The notes below the pieces were generated by a model that was not told the origin of the DNA, ran no database searches, and saw only the letters and a list, made by a program, of their open reading frames with translations. Positions 1 through 5,576 of a DNA stretch of 6,500 nt are shown piece by piece. Position 1 is the first letter of the stretch. The number at the start of each line of letters is the position of its first letter. Both the position numbers and the translations under genes were made by a program. This stretch comes from Anaerolineae bacterium CG2_30_64_16 (GTDB lineage Bacteria > Chloroflexota > Anaerolineae > CG2-30-64-16). The stretch spans positions 1 through 6,500 of the forward strand of contig MNXL01000228.1 of NCBI GenBank assembly GCA_001871755.1, given 5' to 3'.

Positions 1-464
1 CCATGTTCCTGGACGACGTCCGGTTGCTGGCGTGCCAGGCGCCGACCGGCGCGGGCGCCACATCGTGTGCGCCGGTCACCACATGCTGTACGCCGGCCGG
101 CTCACCTGGCGGCCCGACCACCGGTCCGATGACCGTCACTCCGGTTGCCCTGGTCACCGCGCCGGCTGCGCCAGCCACCACACCGGCCGCCGCCGCCATG
201 GCTCCTCTGGGCGCCTTCACACCAGAGGTGACCCGCGTCGCGCTGGCGTTGACGCCGCAGCCGACTCCCACATCCCGGTCGAGTATCGATTCGCGAGTCA
301 CGCCCACGCCCACGCCGGCCCCCCCGCTGTTGACCCGGTTGTGGCGACAGTTCTCATCTCGCCTGCCGCAGGGATGGCAGCGGGCGTTGTTGGTCGCCGT
401 GCTGGCTTTGGCCTTGCTGGTGCTGGTCTGGCGTGCGACCAGGGGCTCGACCGACGGCGCTTGA
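1..464 (+). CDS. C-terminal part of a surface/secreted protein with Pro/Thr linker and one membrane helix (5' partial)
   Basis: The frame is open to the left edge, so the true start lies upstream and the first visible ATG (position 3) is probably internal. The first visible residues, MFLDDVRLLAC, resemble the last beta-strand of a jelly-roll carbohydrate-binding-like domain, where a 'hDDV' strand commonly ends the fold. This is an inference from a very short piece. A low-complexity linker of about 95 residues follows, rich in Pro, Thr and Ala, with TPTPTPAP near visible residues 100-107. A single hydrophobic helix (about 128-143, ALLVAVLALALLVLVW) ends the protein with a short RATRGSTDGA tail. 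This layout suggests an extracellular domain held on a stalk by a C-terminal membrane anchor. Four cysteines in the first 30 visible residues are unusual next to such a linker. No LPXTG motif is present. The function of the missing N-terminal part is unknown. Other frames here are also open but lack the linker-plus-helix logic. Confidence 0.62.
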   Translation, partial: MFLDDVRLLACQAPTGAGATSCAPVTTCCTPAGSPGGPTTGPMTVTPVALVTAPAAPATTPAAAAMAPLGAFTPEVTRVALALTPQPTPTSRSSIDSRVTPTPTPAPPLLTRLWRQFSSRLPQGWQRALLVAVLALALLVLVWRATRGSTDGA

Positions 465-471
465 TGCGCCG
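455..471 (+). other. GC stem-loop spanning the stop codon of the first gene
   Basis: A perfect 6-bp stem (cggcgc at 455-460, gcgccg at 466-471) closes a 5-nt loop that contains the TGA stop codon at 462-464. A T-rich stretch lies at 492-507, about 20 nt after the stem. That is too far for a standard intrinsic terminator, so a role in ending transcription is only a possibility. The 64-bp gap to the next start otherwise holds only that gene's ribosome binding site. Confidence 0.35.
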
Positions 472-513
472 GGTGGCAAGCGCATTTGGGGTATTTTTTC
501 TTTCTTTAGCATC

Positions 514-520
514 AGAGAGG
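514..520 (+). promoter_or_regulatory. Shine-Dalgarno sequence that sets the TTG start of the acetyltransferase gene
   Basis: AGAGAGG lies 8 nt before the TTG at 529-531. The frame is open further upstream to an ATG at 433, but that ATG overlaps the preceding gene. The residues it would add (RPGARPTALDAPGG...) do not resemble the family's N terminus, while the segment after the TTG does. This site therefore decides the start. Confidence 0.7.
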
Positions 521-528
521 TTTTGAGC

Positions 529-1569
529 TTGGAATTGACTTTGTACCGTGACGAGGCCGGTTTTGCGGAGTTGCGCAAAGATTGGAACGAGTTACTGCAA
601 CGCAGCACGAGTGACACGATTTTCCTGACCTGGGAATGGCAGACGACCTGGTGGCAGCATCTCGGCGTCCGGCGCGGCGATCTCTATCTGCTGGCGGCGC
701 GCCAGGATGGTCGGTTGGTGGGCATCCTGCCGTTGTATCTGACGCAAGAGGCCACCGGGAAGACCCTGCAGGTCGTCGGCTGCATCGAGGTGTCCGACTA
801 TCTGGATCTGATCGTGGAGGCGGGCCAGGAGGCCGCTGTCTACCAGGCGTTTCTGGCGTGGTTGGCCGGCCCGGACGCGCCGGCCTGGGATCTCCTCGAT
901 CTCTGCAATCAGCCCGCGGGCTCGCTGGCCCACACCCATCTGCCCGAGATGGCCCGCGGCCTGAGTTGGCAGGCCGATGTGTTCCAGGAGGACGTCTGTC
1001 CGGTGATCGAGCTGCCACATGCCGGCGCGGAGGGGTGGGAAACCTATCTGGCCGGCCTGGACAAGAAACAGCGGCATGAGATCCGGCGCAAGCTCAGGCG
1101 CATGGAACGGGACGCGCCCGATGCTCGCGTGCATCTGATCGAGGATGGCGACGACCTTGACGCGGCGATGGATCGCTTCATTGCGCTGCACCGGATGAGC
1201 AGCCCGGACAAAGACACGTTCATGACGGCCGAGATGCAAGGGTTTTTCCATGCGATTGCCAGGGTGATGGCGGCCCAAGGTTGGCTGCACCTGTCGTTCC
1301 TCGAGATCGCCGATCAGGCCGTGGCGAGCTACTTCTGCTTCGACTACGGGCCCGACATCCTGGTCTACAATTCCGGGTACGACCCCGAATCCAACGCCCA
1401 ACTCAGCCCAGGTTGGGTGCTCCTCTCCCGTTTGATCGAGTGCGCCATCGCGCGCGGGCGGGAGCGCTTCGACTTCTTGCAAGGAGATGAAGACTACAAA
1501 TATCGATTCGGCGGCGGCGACACGTTCGTGTATCGGACACTGATCCGACGGACGGTTGATGGCAGATAG
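529..1569 (+). CDS. GNAT-family N-acetyltransferase, CelD/BcsL-like (Acetyltransf_6 domain)
   Basis: This is a protein of 346 residues, typical for the CelD/BcsL type of GNAT fold proteins, a group that also resembles the FemAB aminoacyl transferases. An N-terminal GNAT-like half carries FLTWEWQTTWW at residues 32-42, a common opening motif of the family. The basic helix KKQRHEIRRKLRR (179-191) leads into the Acetyltransf_6 domain, which ends with the hallmark FDFLQGDEDYKYRFG at 314-328. Members are annotated in exopolysaccharide or cell-envelope modification, and the acceptor of this protein cannot be read from sequence. No signal peptide or membrane helix is seen, so a cytoplasmic location is likely. 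The start is the TTG at 529. The last residues and the TAG stop lie inside the first partial unit of the downstream 27-bp repeat, so the C-terminal tail may have been altered by repeat expansion. The next gene is 160 bp away, so co-transcription is uncertain. Confidence 0.88.
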   Translation: MELTLYRDEAGFAELRKDWNELLQRSTSDTIFLTWEWQTTWWQHLGVRRGDLYLLAARQDGRLVGILPLYLTQEATGKTLQVVGCIEVSDYLDLIVEAGQEAAVYQAFLAWLAGPDAPAWDLLDLCNQPAGSLAHTHLPEMARGLSWQADVFQEDVCPVIELPHAGAEGWETYLAGLDKKQRHEIRRKLRRMERDAPDARVHLIEDGDDLDAAMDRFIALHRMSSPDKDTFMTAEMQGFFHAIARVMAAQGWLHLSFLEIADQAVASYFCFDYGPDILVYNSGYDPESNAQLSPGWVLLSRLIECAIARGRERFDFLQGDEDYKYRFGGGDTFVYRTLIRRTVDGR

Positions 1570-1669
1570 CGGCTTCGCTTGGCAGATGGCTGATGGCGGC
1601 TTACGCTTGGCTGATGGCTGATAGCGGCTTCGCTTGGCTGATGGCTGATAGCGGCTTCGCTTGGCTGAT
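1561..1669 (+). repeat. Tandem repeat, 27-bp unit, about 4 copies
   Basis: Two identical 27-bp units (1609-1635 and 1636-1662) begin ggctgatggctgatagcggc and end ttcgctt. They are preceded by a degenerate 28-bp unit (1581-1608) and a 20-bp partial unit (1561-1580), and followed by ggctgat (1663-1669). The internal sub-period ggctgat adds a finer repeat. The array overlaps the last codons and the stop of the acetyltransferase gene. Because the unit is a multiple of three and lacks stops in some minus-strand frames, it creates spurious repetitive reading frames there. The copies abut one another, with no spacers of CRISPR type. Confidence 0.9.
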
Positions 1670-1721
1670 CCCTGCCTCCTGACCCCTGCCTCCTGACCCC
1701 TGCCTCCTGATCCCTGACTCC
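1666..1721 (+). repeat. Tandem repeat, 14-bp unit, 4 copies
   Basis: Four 14-bp units (1666-1679, 1680-1693, 1694-1707, 1708-1721) follow the pattern TGAYCCCTGMCTCC; the two middle ones are identical. On the other strand the unit reads GGAGGCAGGGGTCA. The array begins within the last 27-bp-type half unit and stops 8 bp before the next start codon, so it occupies the place where a ribosome binding site would normally lie. Pyrimidine-rich arrays like this recur between genes in several bacterial genomes (from memory). No function is assigned. Confidence 0.88.
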
Positions 1722-1729
1722 CGACCACC

Positions 1730-2380
1730 ATGTTGCCTACCGGACACATCACATTCACCTGGGCAGCCCTGAATCTCGCGCAGCGCAGGCTGGCGCGTTG
1801 GAACGCCGTTGATTATCGGCTGGCGGCTCTGGCCGCGTTGGTCCCGGACCTGGTGGACAAGCCTCTGGCTTTGACATTCTACCGCGACACCGATGCCGCG
1901 CTGTTTTGGGGGCACAACCTGTGGTTGCATGCAGGGGTGTGGGTGGGTGTCCTGGCTTTGGAGCGCGCGCGGGCTACAGGCCTGCCAGGGGTCCGAAAAT
2001 CTGTCAGGTCTGTGCCTTATTTACTGGCCTTCTCCGGCCATCTGATCGCCGACCGGATGTGGGGTTTTCAGGAAACGCTATTCTACCCGTTCGGCGCAGG
2101 CTTTTGGCATCCGTGGGTCCACGTGGGGGAGCCGGCGGCGATGCTGCAGGCCTACCGCGATATCATCCGCTCGACCCCCATCCTGGTAGCTTTCGAGATC
2201 GTGGGGCTGGCGTTGCTCGGCTGGTTGATCTGGGATCGCGGCCTGTGGCCGCGGCCGCGCCTGTGGCGGTTCCTGAGCACAGGCCACGTCGCACCCTCCC
2301 AATCCGGTGAATCATCGACCGAGGCCCATATCCAACGGCGTTTTGGTTCGTTTGTCAGTGTAGGTCGCGTTCAAAAATAA
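1730..2380 (+). CDS. DUF457/YdjM-like membrane-associated putative metal-dependent hydrolase
   Basis: The protein has 216 residues. It shows the pattern of the YdjM/DUF457 family of small membrane proteins annotated as metal-dependent hydrolases, whose activity is poorly characterised. Visible family features are PTGHITFTW at 3-11, LAALVPDLVDKPL at 34-46 with the acidic PD..D cluster, GHNLWLH at 61-67, and SGHLIADRMW at 102-111. The repeated His/Asp residues (H6, D40, D43, H62, H67, H104, D108) could bind a metal, which is an inference from spacing and family. Hydrophobic stretches near 66-77 and 94-106 and a clear helix at about 149-168 indicate an inner-membrane protein. The polar tail after residue 183 is not typical of the family. 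The ATG start has no Shine-Dalgarno sequence because the 14-bp array ends 8 bp upstream, so initiation may be leaderless or inefficient. Confidence in the family is moderate; the substrate is unknown. Confidence 0.72.
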   Translation: MLPTGHITFTWAALNLAQRRLARWNAVDYRLAALAALVPDLVDKPLALTFYRDTDAALFWGHNLWLHAGVWVGVLALERARATGLPGVRKSVRSVPYLLAFSGHLIADRMWGFQETLFYPFGAGFWHPWVHVGEPAAMLQAYRDIIRSTPILVAFEIVGLALLGWLIWDRGLWPRPRLWRFLSTGHVAPSQSGESSTEAHIQRRFGSFVSVGRVQK

Positions 2381-2599
2381 CTTGGTTGTTTCGCAGCAAA
2401 ACTACACGGAAGAACGGCCTGAAGGTACGGAGTTATTTTGTTGGCGCGCCAAAGTGCTGGGGCCGCCGTTCGACGAGCTCGGAAGAGCCGCTTACGATGC
2501 AGTCTCCCGACCATGCCCCCATATCCCATCGCTTTGGCGCGCTAACGTGACGCGCTGGTTGGCGGGCCTGTGACCGCGCTGGCGGATTGAGGGTAGACC
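2381..2599. other. 219-bp intergenic gap with palindrome and 11-bp inverted repeat
   Basis: No convincing gene is seen here. A perfect 12-bp palindrome TTGGCGCGCCAA lies at 2441-2452. An 11-bp inverted repeat pairs GCGCGCCAAAG (2444-2454) with CTTTGGCGCGC (2532-2542), separated by 77 bp. A 63-codon open frame from TTG 2382 to 2573 has no ribosome binding site and no recognisable product, so it is not called. The gap is the likely site of the promoter for the rsmD-hpt-menA group, but no clear -35/-10 pair was found. Confidence 0.5.
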
Positions 2600-3184
2600 G
2601 TGCGAGTGATTGCAGGCAGTGCAAAGGGGAAAAGGCTGGAGGCGGCGCCCGGAGACAGCACGCGCCCCATCACCGACCGCGTCAAGTCCGCGCTGTTCAG
2701 CATCCTGTATTCGCAGGACATGATCGAGGGACGGCGTTACCTGGACCTGTTCGGCGGCACTGGCGCGGTGGGCATCGAGGCGCTCAGTCGTGGGGCCGCG
2801 GAGGTGGTGTTCTGCGAGCGGGACCGGGCCGCACTGCGCACGTTGTACCGCAACCTGGAAAGCACGCGGCTGAGCGCCGGCGGCGTCGTGGTGGCGGGCG
2901 ACGCCTTCGCCTACCTGGCGCGGCCCGATCTGTCGACCTTCGACGTGATCTATATCGCGCCGCCGCAATATCAGGGGCTGTGGCTACGCGCCTTGCGTGC
3001 AGTGGACGCCCGGTCCGAGCTGCTGACCGCAGATGGCCAGGTCATCGTACAGGTGTTCCCCAAGGAGTGGCAGGCGCCGGACCTGGCGCATCTGGCGCTT
3101 GCCGATGAACGCAAATACGGCAGCACAGCACTTTTCTTCTTTATCAATCAGGAGCGGGTTCGATATGTTAAGGATCTTGCTTGA
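2600..3184 (+). CDS. rsmD: 16S rRNA (guanine(966)-N(2))-methyltransferase RsmD
   Basis: The 194-residue product matches the usual length of RsmD, which methylates N2 of G966 in 16S rRNA using S-adenosylmethionine during 30S assembly. The N terminus MRVIAGSAKGKRL with RPITDRVKSALFSIL (22-36) is the RsmD signature. LDLFGGTGAVGIEALSRGA (48-66) is the SAM-binding motif I, and CERD (72-75) supplies the acidic ribose contact. The catalytic site, normally (D/N)PP(Y/F), reads APPQ at 120-123 within YIAPPQYQGLW, so the usual acid and aromatic residues are both replaced. From memory, several Chloroflexota homologues share this form, which argues against random decay. The start is a GTG with GAGGG 6 nt upstream (2589-2593). 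The 3' end overlaps the Hpt gene by 20 bp. Confidence 0.93.
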   Translation: MRVIAGSAKGKRLEAAPGDSTRPITDRVKSALFSILYSQDMIEGRRYLDLFGGTGAVGIEALSRGAAEVVFCERDRAALRTLYRNLESTRLSAGGVVVAGDAFAYLARPDLSTFDVIYIAPPQYQGLWLRALRAVDARSELLTADGQVIVQVFPKEWQAPDLAHLALADERKYGSTALFFFINQERVRYVKDLA

Positions 3185-3656
3185 GCGCATCCAGCCATTC
3201 ATTGTCGGCCACGTTCTGGTAGCCGGGATGTTGGGGGCGGTGTTGACGCGTGTCCCGAGGGGCGCGCAGCCGCTTGCCGAACCGGCGGATCTCTCCGAGG
3301 ATCCGATCGATCGTGGGGTGTTGGATAGTCTGCGTGAATTGGGCGCGGCGGACGATCCGACGCTCTTGTCCGAGTTGATCGATTCGTTTCTGGTCAATAC
3401 AGATCTGCGTCTGGAGAAACTGCGGGCCGCCCTTGAACGCGAAGACGCAGAGATGTTGTCCAGGGCCGCGCACAGCCTCAAGGGCAGCAGCGGCACTTTC
3501 GGAGCCGTCAACCTGGGCGCGCTGTGCCAGCAGATGCAGGAGATCGTCGATCACAACGGCACGGAGGCGGCCTGGGACCGTATGCGGCAGATCGAGGTTG
3601 AGTACGAACGCGTGAAGCAGGCACTGGCCGTCGAGTTGGGCCGCGCAGAGCCATGA
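3165..3656 (+). CDS. Stand-alone Hpt-domain histidine phosphotransfer protein
   Basis: Counting from the ATG at 3165, the product has 163 residues. Residues 50-155 form a four-helix Hpt domain. AAHSLKGSSGTFGA at about 101-114 is the phosphorylation motif, with H103 (codon 3471-3473) as the phosphoacceptor and K106/G107 at the usual positions. Hpt proteins carry phosphate between receiver domains in multi-step phosphorelays. No kinase or response regulator lies in this window, so its partners are unknown. The first 45 residues are not typical: FIVGHVLVAGMLGAVL (12-27) is hydrophobic enough to be a membrane or amphipathic helix. The 3165 start has GGAG 10 nt upstream (3151-3154) and overlaps rsmD by 20 bp. 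A later ATG at 3228 would remove most of the hydrophobic segment and is the main alternative. The stop overlaps the menA start (ATGA), implying translational coupling. Confidence 0.86.
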   Translation: MLRILLERIQPFIVGHVLVAGMLGAVLTRVPRGAQPLAEPADLSEDPIDRGVLDSLRELGAADDPTLLSELIDSFLVNTDLRLEKLRAALEREDAEMLSRAAHSLKGSSGTFGAVNLGALCQQMQEIVDHNGTEAAWDRMRQIEVEYERVKQALAVELGRAEP

Positions 3657-4564
3657 CCCCAGGGCGATCATCATCTGTCGATAGCCGGCCGGGCCGGTTG
3701 ACCGCCTGGATTCTGGCCAGCCGGCCCAAGACGTTACCCGCCGCGGTCGCGCCGGTGATCGTGGGGACAGCCGTGGCCGCGCGGGCCGGCGCGTTTCGAC
3801 CGCTGGCCGCGCTGGCCGCGCTCCTGGCCGCGCTGCTGCTCCAGATCGGCGCAAACTACGCCAATGACCTGTTCGATTTCAAGAGGGGCGCGGACACGGA
3901 GACGCGGCTGGGGCCGACGCGGGTGACGGCCACCGGCTTGCTGACCCCGCGTCAGGTTGCGGCCGGCATGTGGGCCAGTTTTGGATTGGCAGCCCTGGTG
4001 GGGGTGTATCTGATCCACGTGGGCGGCTGGCCGATTCTGTTCGTGGGTGTCCTCTCCATCCTGGCGGCGGTGGCCTATACGGCCGGGCCGCTACCGTTAG
4101 GTTATCATGGCCTGGGCGATCTGGCGGTGTTCGTCTTCTTTGGGCTGGTCGCGGTGGTGGGCGCCTACTACGTCCAGGCGCACGAACTGACCGCGGTCGC
4201 GTTCCTGGCCGCCGTGCCGATGGGCGCGCTGATCACGGCCATCCTGGTGGTCAACAACATCCGGGATGCGGACACGGATCGGCAGGCCGGCAAACGCACC
4301 CTGGCGGTGCTGTTCGGCCGACGCGCCGCGCGGATCGAGTACGTCTTGTTGCTGCTGGCCGCCTACGTGACCCCTGTCGTCCTCTGGCTGGCGTGCGGCG
4401 CCTCCGCGTGGGTCCTGTTGCCGCTGCTCAGTCTACTGCTCGCGGCCCGCCTGATCCGGGCCATTTTCACCACCCTCGGCCCCGCGTTGAACATCACCCT
4501 GGCCGGCACGGCGCAGTTGGCTGTGGTGTTCGCGGCTCTTTTTGCGGCGGGGTTATTGGTATAG
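3653..4564 (+). CDS. menA: 1,4-dihydroxy-2-naphthoate prenyltransferase MenA (UbiA family)
   Basis: MenA joins a polyprenyl diphosphate to 1,4-dihydroxy-2-naphthoate in the membrane, giving demethylmenaquinone. The product of 303 residues is the usual size. SRPKTLPAAVAPVIVG (23-38) is the MenA N-terminal signature. The first aspartate-rich motif is NDLFDFKRGADTE (71-83: N71, D72, D75, D81), which binds the Mg-diphosphate. The second is NNIRDADTDRQAGKRTL (201-217: D205, D209, K214). LGYHGLGDLAVFVFFG (149-164) is also characteristic and helps separate MenA from UbiA or chlorophyll synthase. Eight or so hydrophobic segments fill the rest. The ATG overlaps the hpt stop by 4 bp, and an alternative TTG near 3698 would remove about 15 variable residues. 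The gene implies menaquinone respiration; no other men gene is in view. Confidence 0.93.
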   Translation: MTPGRSSSVDSRPGRLTAWILASRPKTLPAAVAPVIVGTAVAARAGAFRPLAALAALLAALLLQIGANYANDLFDFKRGADTETRLGPTRVTATGLLTPRQVAAGMWASFGLAALVGVYLIHVGGWPILFVGVLSILAAVAYTAGPLPLGYHGLGDLAVFVFFGLVAVVGAYYVQAHELTAVAFLAAVPMGALITAILVVNNIRDADTDRQAGKRTLAVLFGRRAARIEYVLLLLAAYVTPVVLWLACGASAWVLLPLLSLLLAARLIRAIFTTLGPALNITLAGTAQLAVVFAALFAAGLLV

Positions 4565-4567
4565 GCT

Positions 4568-4606
4568 GAGATTGCTTCGTCGCACACGACGCTCCTCGCA
4601 ATGACA
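4568..4606. repeat. Interspersed repeat of the TCATTGCGAGGAGCG/GAAGCAATCTC type, between convergent genes
   Basis: On the minus strand this reads tgtcattgcgaggagcgtcg, then tgtgcgacgaagcaatctc. The pattern is familiar as a short dispersed intergenic sequence in many bacterial genomes (from memory), often mistranslated as CHCEER-type peptides. It has nested dyads: attgc (4571-4575) with gcaat (4598-4602), and cgtcg (4578-4582) with cgacg (4587-4591) around a 4-nt loop. It lies in the 65-bp gap between the ends of menA and the pyrD-like gene, where the hairpin could help stop transcription from either side. No T-tract follows, so it is not called a terminator. Confidence 0.72.
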
Positions 4607-4629
4607 GGCGAAACGTGACATTTCAGTCC

Positions 4630-5439
4630 TTAGCACTCCAACCCACCCGCAAGCCGCGCGACCGCTGCCGGGTTTGTCCACAGGAGACTGCGCACCTGGA
4701 TGGCGGTCGCGCCAGTCTCCAGGCACAGCCTGGCATCCTCCACGCAGCAGATGCCGCCGGCCGCCACCACCGGCAGCCCCAATCCCAAGGCGACTACCGC
4801 CCGCAGCGCGCGCAGCGTGAATGGCAAGGCGATCGGCCCCGCTACAGCACCGTGCACCAACGCGCCATCTGCGGCGGGATACGCGGCGGTCGGGGGGATG
4901 CCTATGACCAGCGCGTCCGCCTCGGCCGCGGCGCACTCCTCTGCCAGTGGCTCTGCCCAGGTGACCGGGAGCTTGACCAGTAACGGCAACGTCGTAGCGC
5001 GACGCGCGGCCCTGAGCGTGGCTCTCACGTCGGTGAGATCGGCCGTCTCGCCGATCGACAACTCGATACCGGCCACGCCTTCCTGATCCTCCAGCCGCGC
5101 CGCGAGATCGGGCCAATCCTCCGGCGTGCTCCCGGCCAGCGCGACCAGCACCGGGACACCCAGTTTTGTCCAGTTGGGCGCGTGCTCGCGCAGGACGCGG
5201 CGGTAGCCGGGGTTGTGAACGCCGGTCGTCAGCAGGAAGCCACCTGGCAACTCGACCAGGCGCGGTTGAGGCGCGCCGCGGACCGGCGTTCGGGAGATCG
5301 GCGTCGTGACGATCGCGCCGAAATGCGCCGGGGTCACCCCGGGCGGCCAGGCGTCGCCAAAGCCAACCGCCCCGCTGCCGGCGATCAGCGGGGCGCCGAC
5401 GGCCAGGCCCTGTTTGTTGTGCGGCGCCAGCTCGATCAT
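4630..5439 (-). CDS. Dihydroorotate dehydrogenase-like FMN TIM-barrel protein with an altered active site
   Basis: The 269-residue product aligns by eye along most of its length to class 1B PyrD. Shared elements are RLVELPGGFLLTTGVHNPG (60-78), PVLVALAGSTPEDW (96-109), GIELS (124-128), LPLLVKL (151-157), GPIALP (201-206) and VVAAGGI...GATAIQV (224-249). K156 and the glycine-rich loops suggest FMN is still bound. Orotate-pocket residues are missing: the Lys of VTK is Thr (VTTP, 44-47), the NS of the xNSxGLxN motif is TT (71-72), the NxSCPN loop with the catalytic Cys is SIGETAD (128-134) and about ten residues shorter, and the Asn before the TL/SIG loop is absent (VIGIPP, 178-183). Dihydroorotate oxidation is therefore doubtful. 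The start ATG has GAGGG 7 nt upstream (5447-5451). It lies 115 bp downstream of the PyrK-like gene. Automatic annotation would probably call it pyrD; I regard it as a paralogue with a different substrate. Confidence 0.85.
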   Translation of the reverse strand: MIELAPHNKQGLAVGAPLIAGSGAVGFGDAWPPGVTPAHFGAIVTTPISRTPVRGAPQPRLVELPGGFLLTTGVHNPGYRRVLREHAPNWTKLGVPVLVALAGSTPEDWPDLAARLEDQEGVAGIELSIGETADLTDVRATLRAARRATTLPLLVKLPVTWAEPLAEECAAAEADALVIGIPPTAAYPAADGALVHGAVAGPIALPFTLRALRAVVALGLGLPVVAAGGICCVEDARLCLETGATAIQVRSLLWTNPAAVARLAGGLEC

Positions 5440-5477
5440 GGAGAATCCCTCAAAATAGGCGCTGTGGCCGCCTCAAC

Positions 5478-5576
5478 GACCCTTCGGGTTTCTTGCTTTG
5501 GCATCGACACCGTAGATCTCCAATCCGCTGTTCATACGTGGAAGTATGCCCGCTTTACCGCGAAACCCGAAGGGTC
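5478..5576. repeat. 99-bp element bounded by perfect 15-bp inverted repeats (MITE-like or structured spacer)
   Basis: GACCCTTCGGGTTTC (5478-5492) is the exact reverse complement of GAAACCCGAAGGGTC (5562-5576), with 69 bp between. A smaller dyad lies inside: catac (5533-5537) and gtatg (5544-5548). Each arm can also fold on itself (ACCC-TTC-GGGT). The right arm lies within the last codons of the PyrK-like gene and encodes most of its final TLRVSR, and the rest is the spacer before the pyrD-like gene. A tcaac appears next to the left arm (5473-5477) and again 3 nt beyond the right arm (5580-5584), which is only weak evidence of a target duplication. In the pyrK-to-pyrD transcript the arms could pair as a long hairpin between the two genes. 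Confidence 0.68.

Noticed and set aside
455..507. Intrinsic terminator after the first gene
   Set aside because: The GC stem and the T-rich tract are about 20 nt apart, so the standard stem-then-U-tract layout is missing. It is kept only as a stem-loop.
1561..1721. Possible CRISPR array
   Set aside because: Units abut directly with no unique spacers, and unit lengths of 27 and 14 bp belong to plain tandem arrays.
592..1758. Minus-strand open frame of 388 codons
   Set aside because: It lies antisense to the acetyltransferase, which has clear family motifs. Its N-terminal part is translated tandem repeat and no product is recognisable.
2382..2573. Small 63-codon plus-strand frame from TTG
   Set aside because: There is no Shine-Dalgarno sequence, the frame starts immediately after the preceding stop, and the sequence has no recognisable pattern.
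3168..3854. Minus-strand open frame of 228 codons
   Set aside because: It runs antisense across hpt and the start of menA, is Arg/Pro-rich and has no family features.
4553..5116. Minus-strand open frame of 187 codons
   Set aside because: It overlaps the pyrD-like gene in another frame and its end is translated interspersed repeat (CHCEERRV...).
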